Positions 39,588 to 48,899 of a stretch of 64,000 nucleotides of DNA are shown in pieces; the first letter of the stretch is position 1, and each line of letters begins with the position of its first letter. A program made the position numbers and the translations under genes. The notes under the pieces are model-generated. The model ran no database searches. It was not told the DNA's origin and saw only the letters and a list, made by a program, of their open reading frames with translations. This DNA comes from Renibacterium sp. (GTDB taxonomy: Bacteria > Actinomycetota > Actinomycetes > Actinomycetales > Micrococcaceae), in the NCBI GenBank assembly GCA_017419405.1, contig JAFOLH010000008.1:124001-188000 (forward strand), given 5' to 3'.

Positions 39588-40388
39588 TCAGGGTCCGAAC
39601 GGCAATTTGTTCAGGCGCGCGCCGAGTTGTTGGGCGCGCGCCTTTTCGGCGCTCAGCCGCCGGAAATCGCGATCCCGCCGTTCCGCGCTGAGCGCGGCCA
39701 AGAAGTCCTGGGGCAGGGTCCCGGCCGGCGGCGGCGGAGCGACGAAAGCCGAAGCCTCGTCGGCCAAGTCGCGGGCGAGTCCGGCCCGGGACGCCGGAGC
39801 CATTTTCCCGGACTGGTCATTGAACTGCGAGATCCGGCGGGCCAAACCGTCCGGAAGCCGGGCGATGTCCGCCAAGCGGACCCAGGGCAGCAGCTGGGCC
39901 GGGGCATCGATCCGCAGGACCGGGGTCGCCGGTACCCGCTCGCGCATCGAATAGGTGCCGGCGAGCATGTCGCCGAGCCGCTTCGAGCGCTCGTTGAACA
40001 TCGAAGCGAGGAATGCCACCGAACCCAAGGAAAGGTAAATCTCCAGATAGCCCAACACCCCGCGGATCAGGGCTTGACGGAACCGGATCGAGCCGCCGTC
40101 GTCGCGCACGATCCGCAATCCCATGGCGTACTTCCCCAAAGACTTGCCCCGGGTGAGGGTTTCCACCGCCACCGGCAGGATCACCAGGTAGAAAATCGTC
40201 AGGCCCAGGAACAACGCGCTGACCGCCGCTGGATCCAAGTCCCGGAACAACTGGAAGATCAGCAGAACCGTGCCCAGGAAGAGCAACAGCGAAGTCACCA
40301 CATCGAGCAGCAGACCCAGGCCGCGGGCCGCGAAGGAGGCGGGTCTGAGCTCCAGGACGACTGCTTCACCCGTGACGATCGAGGTCAT
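39588..40388 (-). CDS. RDD family membrane protein
   Basis: A 266-residue protein whose N-terminal half contains the RDD pattern (LELRPASFAARGLGLLLDVVTSLLLF with the Arg and Asp residues, then GKSLGKYAMGLRIVRDDGGSIRFRQALIRG) and about three hydrophobic helices. The C-terminal third is cytoplasmic and charged. RDD proteins are poorly understood; some act in ion transport. TAGGCT (40396-40401, minus strand) lies 7 nt before the ATG at 40388, so this start is preferred over the GTG at 40394, which would begin only 1 nt after the hexamer. It is divergent from the SpoIIM-like gene. Confidence 0.87.
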   Translation of the reverse strand: MTSIVTGEAVVLELRPASFAARGLGLLLDVVTSLLLFLGTVLLIFQLFRDLDPAAVSALFLGLTIFYLVILPVAVETLTRGKSLGKYAMGLRIVRDDGGSIRFRQALIRGVLGYLEIYLSLGSVAFLASMFNERSKRLGDMLAGTYSMRERVPATPVLRIDAPAQLLPWVRLADIARLPDGLARRISQFNDQSGKMAPASRAGLARDLADEASAFVAPPPPAGTLPQDFLAALSAERRDRDFRRLSAEKARAQQLGARLNKLPFGP

Positions 40389-40468
40389 GGCCACCAGCCT
40401 ATGTGAAGCGCCGGGCTTCCCGCAGCCCTGTGGTGTCTTCGGACCGACGCGGGAAGTAGGCTGGGGTT

Positions 40469-41461
40469 GTGGATTTGGATGCCTTCACTGCGGTGCACCG
40501 GGACGAGTGGGAACGGCTCAAGGCGCTCAATGCCCGGCGCCGGCTCAGCGGGGCCGAAGCGGATGAGCTGCTTCGGCTCTACCAATCGGCCTCCGCGCAC
40601 CTGTCGTTGATCCGCTCCGTGGCTCCGGAAGGGGCGCTCTCCGCTTCGTTGTCTACGGTGTTGGCGCAGACCCGAACCAAGTTCACCGGTGCCCGTTCGA
40701 GCCCGCTGGAAGATCTGGCCGGCTTTTTCACCAGTAGCCTTCCGGCGGCCTTCTACCGCTTGCGCTGGCTCACCGTGATCGTGGCCGCGGCCTTTCTGGC
40801 GATCGCGTTGGCTTACGGCATCTGGGCCGGGGGCAATCCGGCAGTGCTGCGCGCAATGGGCGACGACGAACAGTGGCGCCAGATCGCGGACAGCGGATTC
40901 GTGGCCTACTACTCGGACAACCCGGCCGCGTCCTTCGCCGGACAGGTCTGGACCAACAACGCCTGGATCGCGGCGCAGTGCGTGGCCTTCGGGGTCACCG
41001 GGATCTGGGTGCCCTTTGCGATCTACAGCAATGCGCAGAACGTGGGCATCATGGGCGGGATGATGTTCAGCCATGACCGCGGAGACGTCTTCTTCAGCTA
41101 TATCCTGCCGCACGGGCTGATGGAGCTGACCGCGGTGTTCATCGCCGGGGCAGCCGGTCTGCGGATTTTCTGGGCCTGGGTGTCACCGGGGCCCAAACGC
41201 CGGCTCGCGGCCTTGGCCAGCGAGGGCCGTTCGCTCATCACGGTTGCGCTCGGACTGGTCCTGGTGCTCCTGGTCTCGGGTCTGGTCGAAGCCTTCGTGA
41301 CGCCTTCCGATCTGCCGGTCTGGCTGAAGATCGGCATCGGTGCAGTGGTGCTCGGCAGCTACTGGGCCTACACCTTGATCTGGGGACGCCGGGCATTCCG
41401 GGCCGGCCAGCGCGGCGACCTGGTCGAATCCGATGCCGGTGCGGTGTTGCCGGCCAGGTAG
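40469..41461 (+). CDS. Stage II sporulation protein M (SpoIIM) family membrane protein
   Basis: A 330-residue membrane protein with a cytoplasmic N-terminal helical part (MDLDAFTAVHRDEWERLKALNARRRLSGAEADELLRLYQ) and about five helices, matching the SpoIIM/DUF95 group; GVTGIWVPFAIYSNAQNVGIMGGMMF and PHGLMELTAVFIAGAAGLRI are landmarks. The organism is not expected to sporulate, so the family name is only structural. TAGGCT (40457-40462) is 6 nt before the GTG, indicating a leaderless mRNA. RDD and SpoIIM genes often accompany MoxR-DUF58 genes, found here about 10 kb further on. Confidence 0.87.
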   Translation: MDLDAFTAVHRDEWERLKALNARRRLSGAEADELLRLYQSASAHLSLIRSVAPEGALSASLSTVLAQTRTKFTGARSSPLEDLAGFFTSSLPAAFYRLRWLTVIVAAAFLAIALAYGIWAGGNPAVLRAMGDDEQWRQIADSGFVAYYSDNPAASFAGQVWTNNAWIAAQCVAFGVTGIWVPFAIYSNAQNVGIMGGMMFSHDRGDVFFSYILPHGLMELTAVFIAGAAGLRIFWAWVSPGPKRRLAALASEGRSLITVALGLVLVLLVSGLVEAFVTPSDLPVWLKIGIGAVVLGSYWAYTLIWGRRAFRAGQRGDLVESDAGAVLPAR

Positions 41462-41526
41462 CCCAATATCCCGGTGCTCCGGGGTGGCAGCCGGGATCTG
41501 GACCCGATCGCCGGTAATCTCGCAGT

Positions 41527-42708
41527 GTGAGTGGAAAAGCGAACCCCCCGTCCGAGGATGGCCGAAACGACGTTTCCGGCCGGAACGACAAGCAGTTTTC
41601 CGGTGCCGATGCGGACTTGGCCAAGGCGCTGGCAGATCATCAGTCCGGCTCCGACGAGGCGCCGGCCTTCGAATGGCTGGCTGCCGGGTCCGCCGAAGCG
41701 GGCAAGACTCCGACGCCACCGGCCGCCACCCAACCAGCTGCCACCCAACCGGCCGCAGCGCGACCGGACGGCAAGGAACCGGATGCCGGCAAGCCGGAGG
41801 TTGCTGCGCCGGCGCGGCCGTTGAAAGTGGAACTTCCGGCAGCCGGCGGCGATGCGGAACCGATGCGGGCGCCGAGCACCTTGCCGGCTGCGTTGAAAAC
41901 CGAAGTCCCCACCGAGACCACCATGCTGGCGATCCGGCCGCCGGAAGCGGAAATCGAGCGGCGCAATGCCGAGCGTGCCCAAGCCGCGGACGCCAAGCCG
42001 GTGCTGCCCCGGGTCTGGCAGGTTCTGGTCGCGGTGTTTTTCCCGTTCGTGCTGCTGCTGCTGGCGATCCGGGCGATCGCGACGCCGGTGTTCCTCTGGG
42101 TCGAGTACTACCGCCCGGGCTTCCCAGCAGACAGCTTCGGCTTCAGCAGCGACGACCGCTTGACTTACGGCTCCTACGCCGTCGACTATTTGAACAATTT
42201 CACCGGGCCCCGCTTCCTGGGCGACTTGGTCGGCAGCAATGGCCAACCATTGTTCCAAGCCGGTGAAGTCAGCCACATGGCCGATGTCAAAGGCGTCTAC
42301 ATGATGTCGATGCTGGCCGGTTTGGTGCTGCTGATCGCGATGATCGTGGGCGTCGTCTATCTGGGCCGGCGCAGCGTCGGCGGGATCCGCCGGGCGCTGT
42401 TCGCCGGATCCGCCGCGACGCTGTTGATCATCATCGGGCTGGGCGTTTTCGCGGTCCTGGGCTGGGAACAGTTCTTCACCGGGTTCCACCAGATTTTCTT
42501 CGCCAACGGGACCTGGACCTTCCGGTTGTCCGATTCGCTGATCAAGTTGTTCCCGGAGCAATTCTGGACCGACGCCGGCGGGACCATCGCAGTCCTGGTG
42601 CTGCTGGCGGCCGCGCTGACCTTCGCCTTCAGCTGGCCGACCAAACGCCGTCGGGAGCGTTCGGCTGCTGCCGCCCGCCGCCCGCAGGGGCGCCGCGCGG
42701 CACTCTGA
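41527..42708 (+). CDS. TIGR01906 family integral membrane protein
   Basis: A 393-residue protein: a hydrophilic, Ala/Pro-rich N-terminus (residues 1-155, with repeated AATQPAAT) followed by four helices. The helical part reads VFFPFVLLLLAIRAIATPVFLWVEYYRPGFPADSFGFSSDDRLTYGSYAVDYL, typical of TIGR01906 as I recall it. Function unknown. TAATCT (41515-41520) is 6 nt before the GTG, so the mRNA is probably leaderless. It lies 65 nt behind the SpoIIM-like gene and converges on the acyl-CoA synthetase gene with a 15-nt gap. Confidence 0.83.
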   Translation: MSGKANPPSEDGRNDVSGRNDKQFSGADADLAKALADHQSGSDEAPAFEWLAAGSAEAGKTPTPPAATQPAATQPAAARPDGKEPDAGKPEVAAPARPLKVELPAAGGDAEPMRAPSTLPAALKTEVPTETTMLAIRPPEAEIERRNAERAQAADAKPVLPRVWQVLVAVFFPFVLLLLAIRAIATPVFLWVEYYRPGFPADSFGFSSDDRLTYGSYAVDYLNNFTGPRFLGDLVGSNGQPLFQAGEVSHMADVKGVYMMSMLAGLVLLIAMIVGVVYLGRRSVGGIRRALFAGSAATLLIIIGLGVFAVLGWEQFFTGFHQIFFANGTWTFRLSDSLIKLFPEQFWTDAGGTIAVLVLLAAALTFAFSWPTKRRRERSAAAARRPQGRRAAL

Positions 42709-42723
42709 GGCCGGCTGCGGCAT

Positions 42724-44571
42724 TCAGCCCGCGTACAAGCTGTCGATCAGTTCGTCGTTCGCACTGATCACGGTGGCCCGTTTGACCTTCAGCGAGGGGG
42801 TCAGCTCGCCGGATTCCACTGCGAAGTCGGCAGCCAGCACGGCGAATTTCCGAATCGACTCGGCTCGCGAAACGCCCTGGTTCGCGCGGTCCACTGCACC
42901 CTGGAGTTCCGCCATGAGTTCGGCGGAATCAGCGGCCTGTGCCGCGCTCAGCGCACTGCCGTGCTGCCTGTTCCAGCGGGCCAGGGCTTCCTCGTCCAGG
43001 GTCAGCAAAGCGGCGACGAAGGGGCGCCCTTCACCGATCACCACGGCCTGGGAGATCAGGCCGGATTCGCGCAAGGCCTCCTCGAGCGGCGCCGGGTAGA
43101 CGTTTTTGCCGCCGGCGGTGACGATCAGGTCTTTTTTCCGGCCGGTGATCGTGAGGTAACCGTCGTCGTCGAGCCGTCCCAGGTCGCCGGTGCGGAAGAA
43201 CCCGTCCACAAAAGCTTCCGCGGTCGCGGCCTCATTGGCGTGGTATCCGGCGAACACGCCGATCCCTTTGACCAGGACTTCGCCGTCCGGAGCGATCCGG
43301 ATCGTGGTGCCCGGCAACGGGATCCCCACGGTGCCCACCCTGGTGTGTTCCGGGGTGTTCGCGGTGCACGGCGCGGTGGTTTCGGTCAGGCCGTAGCCTT
43401 CGAGCACCATGATCCCGGCACCCCGGAAAAAGTGCGCTTGGCGCAGGCCGAGTGCGCTGGCACCGGAGACCGTGTAATGGACTTTGCCGCCGAAGGCCTC
43501 GCGCAACTTCGCGTACACCAATTTGTCGAACAGCCACTGCTGACCGCGCAGCAAGAGGCCCGGCCCGTTGCCTTGGCCCCGGGTGTGCTGGTCGAGTGCT
43601 TTCGAGTAGCGGATCGCGGTGTCCACGGCGAACCCGAAGATCCTGCCCCGGCCGGACTCCTGTGCCTTCAACTCCGCGCCTTCGAGTACTTTTTCGTAGA
43701 TCCGCGGCACGCAGAGCAAAAACGACGGCTGGAATCCGCCCAGATCGCCGAGCAGTTCCTTGACGCTGCTGGTGTGCCCCAACGTGGTTCCGGCGCTCAA
43801 GCAGACCACTTGGACGGCCCGGGCGAGCACGTGGGCCAGCGGGAGGAACATCAAGGTCCGGGTAGCGGCACCGGTGGCCAACAGCTCGGGCAGGAAGGGC
43901 ACCGTGTTCTTCGCCACCAGGGCGAAGTTCCCATGCGTGATCTGGCAGCCTTTGGGCGAGCCGGTGGTACCGGAGGTGTAGACCATGGAGGCCACCGAGC
44001 CGAGCCCGGAGGCGCTGCGCTGGGCTTCCAGCTCGGCGTCGCCCACGCCCTGCCCGACGGCGGCCAGGGCACCCAAGTGCGGTGAGTCGCCGTCGTCGTC
44101 GATGCACCAGAGCGAGACCGGGCCTTGGCCCAGCAACGCGGACCCGGCCAGCACCGCGCGGACCAACTCGAGTTTCGCGAGGTCTTCGACGACCACCAAC
44201 CGGGCGCCGGAATCGACCAGGATCCACTCCACTTGCCGGGCCGAGGACGTTTCGTAGATCGGCACGGTGACCGCGCCGGCGAACCAGATCGCGAAATCGA
44301 GGACGGTCCATTCGTAGCGGGTGCCGGACATCACGGCAACGCGATCGCCCGGTGTGATCCCGGAGGCGATCAAGCCCTTCGCCAAGGCTCGGACCTGGCT
44401 CAGGAACTCGTCTGCGCGGACCGGCTGCCAAGGCTCGCCCGGCTGATGGCCGGCAGGCTTGCGTTCGTAGAGGACCGCAGCCGGATCCGCGGCGACCCGC
44501 TCCAGCAACAGGTCGGTCACGTTCGATTCGGCAGGCAGATCCACCAGGAGTTCAGTGCTGGCTTCGTTCAT
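42724..44571 (-). CDS. Long-chain fatty acid-CoA ligase (AMP-dependent synthetase)
   Basis: A 615-residue acyl-activating enzyme that would make acyl-CoA from fatty acid, ATP and CoA. The P-loop-like SMVYTSGTTGSPKG, the VLEGYGLTETTAPCT motif and FFRTGDLGRLDDDGYLTITGRKKDLIVTAGGKNVYP are intact, so it should be active; the length and N-terminus match FadD15-like (FACS) enzymes of actinobacteria. Substrate chain length cannot be told. The ATG at 44571 is followed by MNEASTELLVDLP; a weak GAGG lies upstream. It shares direction with and follows the mannosyltransferase gene by 34 nt. Confidence 0.93.
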   Translation of the reverse strand: MNEASTELLVDLPAESNVTDLLLERVAADPAAVLYERKPAGHQPGEPWQPVRADEFLSQVRALAKGLIASGITPGDRVAVMSGTRYEWTVLDFAIWFAGAVTVPIYETSSARQVEWILVDSGARLVVVEDLAKLELVRAVLAGSALLGQGPVSLWCIDDDGDSPHLGALAAVGQGVGDAELEAQRSASGLGSVASMVYTSGTTGSPKGCQITHGNFALVAKNTVPFLPELLATGAATRTLMFLPLAHVLARAVQVVCLSAGTTLGHTSSVKELLGDLGGFQPSFLLCVPRIYEKVLEGAELKAQESGRGRIFGFAVDTAIRYSKALDQHTRGQGNGPGLLLRGQQWLFDKLVYAKLREAFGGKVHYTVSGASALGLRQAHFFRGAGIMVLEGYGLTETTAPCTANTPEHTRVGTVGIPLPGTTIRIAPDGEVLVKGIGVFAGYHANEAATAEAFVDGFFRTGDLGRLDDDGYLTITGRKKDLIVTAGGKNVYPAPLEEALRESGLISQAVVIGEGRPFVAALLTLDEEALARWNRQHGSALSAAQAADSAELMAELQGAVDRANQGVSRAESIRKFAVLAADFAVESGELTPSLKVKRATVISANDELIDSLYAG

Positions 44572-44605
44572 TCGCAGGTCAACCTCTTCGATGCTCGGGT
44601 TCGGG

Positions 44606-46267
44606 TCAAATCCAACTGGGCATCCACATATGGGAACGCCAATCGTCGTAACTGATGGTCTGCGCGGTCCACAGGGGCAGGAAGAAGGCGCTGACCAAGA
44701 TCGCCAACACCACGAAGAAGCCGACGATCACCATGCCTTGTTGCCGGCGCCAGGGTGGGGCCTCGGGTTTGCCCAGAATCAGGCCGAGGCAGAAGACCAG
44801 GGCCAGGATCATGTACGGTTCGTAGGCGATCGCGTAGAAGAAGAAGATCGTCCGCTCCGGATACATCAGCCACGGCAAATAGCCGACCGCCCAGCCGCAG
44901 AGGATGCCGCCGGCCCGCCAGTCCCGGCGCAGGATCCAGTAGCCCAGCAGGAAGACCAGCGCCGCGGAGCCGGCCCACCAAATCAACGGATTGCCGATCG
45001 ATGAGACCACCTGGGCGCATTTGGCCGCGCCGCACTGGTTTTCCGGGTACTCCGCGAAGAACGAGGTGGGCCGGCCCATCACGAACCAGGACCAGGCATT
45101 CGCCTTGTACGGATGGTCCGAGGTGATGGACAGTCCGGAGGTGTACATCGACTGGTGGTAGTTCCAGAGCGAGCGCAATGGCCCGGGCAGCCAATCCCAG
45201 CCCGGCGCCGGATTGCTGCTGGCCCACTGCCGGTTGTAGGCGTCGTTCGAGAGGAACCAGCCGGTCCAGCTGGCCAGATAGCTGGCCAAGGCCACCGGGA
45301 CGATGCTCAGGAAGGCCACCGGGGAGTCTTTCAACAGCGTCCCGGTGAACCAATACCGGATGCCGGCGGCGCGCCGGGCACTCATATCCCAGAAGATCGT
45401 CAGCAGGCCGAATCCCGCGATGAAGAACAGCCCCGACCACTTCGAACCGGCGCACAGGCCCAAGGCGACGCCCGCGGCCACCCGCCACCAGCGGATGCCG
45501 AGCCACGGTCCGTACAGCAAGTGCTGGGAACGGGGCTTGTCCGGTTCATCCGCCAGTTTCCGGGCCAGTCGGCGGGCCAACCGGCGTCGGCCGTCGTCCC
45601 GGTCCAACACCAGCGCGGCGAACGCCAGCAAGGCGAAGAACATCACGAAGTTGTCCAACAACGCGGTCCGGGATTGCACGATGGCGTGCCCGTCCACCGC
45701 CATCAGGAGCCCGGCGACGGTGCCCAACAGGGTCGAGCGGAACAGCTTTTGCGCCAACAGCGCCACGATGAGCACGGACAAGGTGCCCACGACGGCGGTG
45801 CTGAACCGCCAGCCGAAGGTGCTGGCCGGTCCGAACAGCTGCATCCCCGCGGCAATCAACCATTTGCCGACCGGTGGATGGACCACGAATTCCGGGCTGT
45901 CCAGGAGCGCGGAAAAATCACCGCTGTTGAATTTGGCGTTGGGATCCTTGTCCCAGGAGCGTTCGAATCCGCTGACCAAGAACGAATAGGCGTCCTTGAC
46001 GTAGTAGGTCTCGTCGAAAACCAGGCTGCGCGGTTCGTCGAGCCGGACGAAGCGCAACACCCCGCCGATCACCGCGGTCAGCACCGGCGCCAACCAGTAC
46101 CACAGGCGCAGTGAGAGCGGGGTTTCCAGGAAGCGCCAGCGAGGGCCCTGCAACCGGCGTTGCAGCGCCCGGAAGCCGAAGGCGCTGCGCGGGCCGACCA
46201 GCCAGGATGCCTGGCCGCCCGGATCGAGCCGGGGCGGCGGCACGCGCTCGTCGAGTTTCTGGCTCAC
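44606..46267 (-). CDS. Protein O-mannosyltransferase (PMT family)
   Basis: A 553-residue membrane enzyme that transfers mannose from polyprenol-phosphate mannose to secreted proteins. About eleven helices are present; the catalytic loop after helix 1 has RLDEPRSLVFDETYYVKDAYSFLVSGFERSWD with the DE acidic pair, and HPPVGKWLIAAGMQLFG follows. ManA (at 23 kb) supplies the mannose precursor. The start is GTG at 46267; TAGCAT (46274-46279, minus strand) lies 6 nt upstream inside an 11-bp inverted repeat, and there is no Shine-Dalgarno, so the mRNA is probably leaderless. It is divergent from rsmI, an order common in actinobacteria. Confidence 0.92.
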   Translation of the reverse strand: MSQKLDERVPPPRLDPGGQASWLVGPRSAFGFRALQRRLQGPRWRFLETPLSLRLWYWLAPVLTAVIGGVLRFVRLDEPRSLVFDETYYVKDAYSFLVSGFERSWDKDPNAKFNSGDFSALLDSPEFVVHPPVGKWLIAAGMQLFGPASTFGWRFSTAVVGTLSVLIVALLAQKLFRSTLLGTVAGLLMAVDGHAIVQSRTALLDNFVMFFALLAFAALVLDRDDGRRRLARRLARKLADEPDKPRSQHLLYGPWLGIRWWRVAAGVALGLCAGSKWSGLFFIAGFGLLTIFWDMSARRAAGIRYWFTGTLLKDSPVAFLSIVPVALASYLASWTGWFLSNDAYNRQWASSNPAPGWDWLPGPLRSLWNYHQSMYTSGLSITSDHPYKANAWSWFVMGRPTSFFAEYPENQCGAAKCAQVVSSIGNPLIWWAGSAALVFLLGYWILRRDWRAGGILCGWAVGYLPWLMYPERTIFFFYAIAYEPYMILALVFCLGLILGKPEAPPWRRQQGMVIVGFFVVLAILVSAFFLPLWTAQTISYDDWRSHMWMPSWI

Positions 46268-46272
46268 CAGGC

Positions 46273-46300
46273 CATGCTACCGGGGCGCACCGGTAGCATG
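46273..46300. promoter_or_regulatory. Palindrome in the pmt/rsmI divergent promoter region
   Basis: CATGCTACCGG (46273-46283) and CCGGTAGCATG (46290-46300) are perfect inverted copies around 6 nt. Each arm holds a TAGCAT hexamer; the one on the minus strand is placed as the -10 of leaderless pmt. The site may be an operator or simply a symmetrical promoter. Confidence 0.55.
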
Positions 46301-46390
46301 CGCGATTGCCCGGGGTGGGCCAGGCTCCCGGTTGCGCTGCTCGGACCGGCCGGCAGCGGCGGGAACGAGCCGGACACGTAGGCTTGAGCC

Positions 46391-47263
46391 ATGCATTCCT
46401 CACGCGAGGCCGACTCGGCCGGCCAGATCATCGTGGCGGCCACGCCGATCGGCAATCCCGGCGATGCCTCGGCCAGATTGCTCGAATGGCTGGGCAGCGC
46501 TGATCTGATTGCCGCCGAGGACACCCGGCGGCTGCTCAAACTGGCCGGATCCTTGGGGGTGCACGTGCCCGGCCGGATTCTGAGCTACCACGAGCACAAT
46601 GAAGCGTCGCGGACCGCCGAGTTGATCGCCTCGGTCCGGGCCGGCGCCAATCTCCTGATGGTTTCCGACGCCGGGATGCCCGCGGTTTCGGACCCGGGGT
46701 ACCGGTTGGTCGAGGCCGCCATCGCCGCCGGAGTGCGGGTCACTGCGGCCCCGGGGCCTTCCGCGGTGTTGACCGCCTTGGCGCTGTCCGGATTGCCCAC
46801 CGACCGGTTCGCCTTCGAAGGATTCCTGCCCCGCAAGGCCGGTGAACGGGCCACGAGGCTGCGCGAATTGAGCTCGGATCCGCGCACGCTGGTGTTTTTC
46901 GAGGCACCGCACCGGTTGGCCGTGATGCTCGCGGCGCTCGCCGAGGTCTTCGGCGCGGACCGCAGGGCAGCGATCGCCCGCGAGCTGACCAAGACCTATG
47001 AGGAAGTGCTCCGTGGTGGGCTCGCCGAGCTCCGTGACTGGGCAGAAGCCTCCGAGGTGCGGGGCGAGATCGCGGTCGTGGTGGCCGGCAGTAGCGGGAT
47101 CGTCCGTTCGGCGGCAGACCAGGTGGCCGCAGTCCAGCAGCTGGCCGGGCAGGGGATGCGGCTCAAAGACGCGGTAGCGGCGGTGGCGGAAAGCTCTGCG
47201 GTGGGCAAGCGCGACCTTTACGAAGCCGTTGTGGCGGCCAGGACCGGAAAAGCCACCGAGTAA
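46391..47263 (+). CDS. rsmI: 16S rRNA (cytidine-1402-2'-O)-methyltransferase
   Basis: Methylates the 2'-OH of C1402 in 16S rRNA, using SAM, at the decoding centre. The 290-residue protein has the tetrapyrrole-methylase fold with IIVAATPIGNPGDAS at the start, AAEDTRRLLKL, MVSDAGMPAVSDPGYRLV and APGPSAVLTALALSGLPTDRFAFEGFLPRK, all RsmI landmarks. TAGGCT (46379-46384) is 6 nt before the ATG, so the mRNA is probably leaderless. It is divergent from the mannosyltransferase gene. Confidence 0.95.
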   Translation: MHSSREADSAGQIIVAATPIGNPGDASARLLEWLGSADLIAAEDTRRLLKLAGSLGVHVPGRILSYHEHNEASRTAELIASVRAGANLLMVSDAGMPAVSDPGYRLVEAAIAAGVRVTAAPGPSAVLTALALSGLPTDRFAFEGFLPRKAGERATRLRELSSDPRTLVFFEAPHRLAVMLAALAEVFGADRRAAIARELTKTYEEVLRGGLAELRDWAEASEVRGEIAVVVAGSSGIVRSAADQVAAVQQLAGQGMRLKDAVAAVAESSAVGKRDLYEAVVAARTGKATE

Positions 47264-47277
47264 GCGGGGGAGTCGGT

Positions 47278-47323
47278 TGTGCGTTTGCACATTATTTGGC
47301 TCGGAGCTGCTGCATTTGATGCA
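47278..47323. promoter_or_regulatory. Two palindromes upstream of gabD
   Basis: TGTGC-GTTT-GCACA (47278-47291) and TGCAT-TTG-ATGCA (47311-47323) lie in the rsmI-gabD gap, 85-130 nt before the gabD start. Either could bind a repressor of the catabolic gene, and the first could also be a weak hairpin after rsmI, though no T-tract follows. Confidence 0.35.
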
Positions 47324-47407
47324 TAGACAGTGCTCCGGCCGCGCCATAGCCTGAAAGCTGAACCAGCAACCCCTTCGATTGATCGTCGAAACAGACAAGG
47401 ATGTCCC

Positions 47408-48883
47408 ATGGCAATTTCCGCTGAACGGATCGCGCAACTCCTGGCCGAGGTACCGACCGGCCTGCTCATCGACGGCGAGTGGCGTCCCGCAGCGAGCGGC
47501 AAAACTTTCCCGGTGGAGAATCCGGCCACCGGCGAAGTGCTGCTGAGCATCGCGGACGCCGGGGCCGAAGACGCCGCCGCGGCACTCGATGCAGCGGTCG
47601 CCGCGCAAGCTGCCTGGGCTGCGACGGCGCCCCGGGAGCGCGGTGAAATCCTGCGCCGCGCCTTCGAAACGGTCACCGCGCGGGCCGATGATTTCGCTTT
47701 GCTGATGACGCTCGAAATGGGCAAACCGCTGGCCGAGGCCCGCGGCGAAGTGGCCTACGGCTCGGAATTCCTGCGCTGGTTCTCCGAAGAAGCGGTCCGC
47801 GCCTTCGGCCGGTACTCGGTGGCGCCGGACGGCAAATCCCGTTTGCTCGTGACCAAGAAGGCGGTGGGCCCGTGCCTGCTGATCACGCCCTGGAACTTCC
47901 CTTTGGCGATGGCTACCCGGAAGATCGCCCCGGCCGTGGCCGCCGGCTGCACGATGGTGCTCAAACCGGCCAACCTGACCCCCTTGACCTCGCAGCTTTT
48001 CGCCAAGGTGATGCAGGAATCCGGGCTGCCCGCCGGTGTGCTCAATGTCATCGCCACGACTACTGCGGGGCCGACCACCGGAGGCCTGATCAAGGATTCC
48101 AGGCTCCGCAAACTCTCCTTCACCGGGTCCACCGAGGTCGGCCGGCGGCTGCTGGCGGACGCGTCCGAGAACGTGCTGCGGACGTCGATGGAGCTCGGCG
48201 GGAACGCTCCTTTCGTAGTCTTCGAGGACGCCGACCTGGACGCTGCGGTGGCCGGCGCGATGATCGCCAAATTGCGCAACATGGGTGAGGCCTGCACTGC
48301 GGCCAACCGGTTCATCGTGCACGAGTCGGTGGCCGAAGAGTTCAGCCGCAAGTTCGCCGCCAAGGTGGCCGAGCTGACCACCGGTCCGGGCATCGAGGCG
48401 GACAGCAATGTGGGTCCGCTGATCGATCAGAAGAGCCGGGACAAAGTCCATGAACTGGTCAGCGATGCGCTCGCCGGCGGTGCCGTGGTGCTGACCGGCG
48501 GTGCGCCGGATTCCGGCGCCGGATACTTCTACCAGCCCACCGTGCTCAGCGGGGTGGCCGCCGATGCGCGCATCCTGAACGAGGAGATTTTCGGCCCGGT
48601 CGCGCCGATCGTCACCTTCCGGGACGAAGCCGAAGCCGTGCGCTTGGCCAACAACACCGAATATGGTCTGGTCGCTTACGTGTTCACGCAGAACCTCAAC
48701 CGGGGTTTGCGGATGGGCGAGCAGCTGGAGACCGGGATGCTCGGGCTCAACGCCGGTGTGGTCTCGAACGCGGCTGCGCCTTTCGGCGGAGTGAAGCAGT
48801 CCGGCCTGGGCCGGGAAGGCGGGCTTGAGGGCATCGAGGAATACCTGTACACCCAGTACATCGGGATCGCCGACCCGGCCTGA
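47408..48883 (+). CDS. gabD: NAD(P)-dependent succinate-semialdehyde dehydrogenase
   Basis: Oxidises succinate semialdehyde to succinate, usually in GABA or polyamine breakdown. The 491-residue aldehyde dehydrogenase has catalytic Cys296 in GEACTAANR and Glu262 in MELGGNAPF; the TPWNFPLAMATRKIAPAVAAGCTMVLKPA block and GLNAGVVSNAAAPFGGVKQSGLGREGG near the end favour the GabD subgroup over other ALDHs. The ATG at 47408 has AAGGA (47396-47400) at good spacing. Two palindromes upstream suggest local regulation. No GABA aminotransferase gene lies next to it. Confidence 0.9.
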   Translation: MAISAERIAQLLAEVPTGLLIDGEWRPAASGKTFPVENPATGEVLLSIADAGAEDAAAALDAAVAAQAAWAATAPRERGEILRRAFETVTARADDFALLMTLEMGKPLAEARGEVAYGSEFLRWFSEEAVRAFGRYSVAPDGKSRLLVTKKAVGPCLLITPWNFPLAMATRKIAPAVAAGCTMVLKPANLTPLTSQLFAKVMQESGLPAGVLNVIATTTAGPTTGGLIKDSRLRKLSFTGSTEVGRRLLADASENVLRTSMELGGNAPFVVFEDADLDAAVAGAMIAKLRNMGEACTAANRFIVHESVAEEFSRKFAAKVAELTTGPGIEADSNVGPLIDQKSRDKVHELVSDALAGGAVVLTGGAPDSGAGYFYQPTVLSGVAADARILNEEIFGPVAPIVTFRDEAEAVRLANNTEYGLVAYVFTQNLNRGLRMGEQLETGMLGLNAGVVSNAAAPFGGVKQSGLGREGGLEGIEEYLYTQYIGIADPA

Positions 48884-48899
48884 GCGCCGAGCCGGCCGG

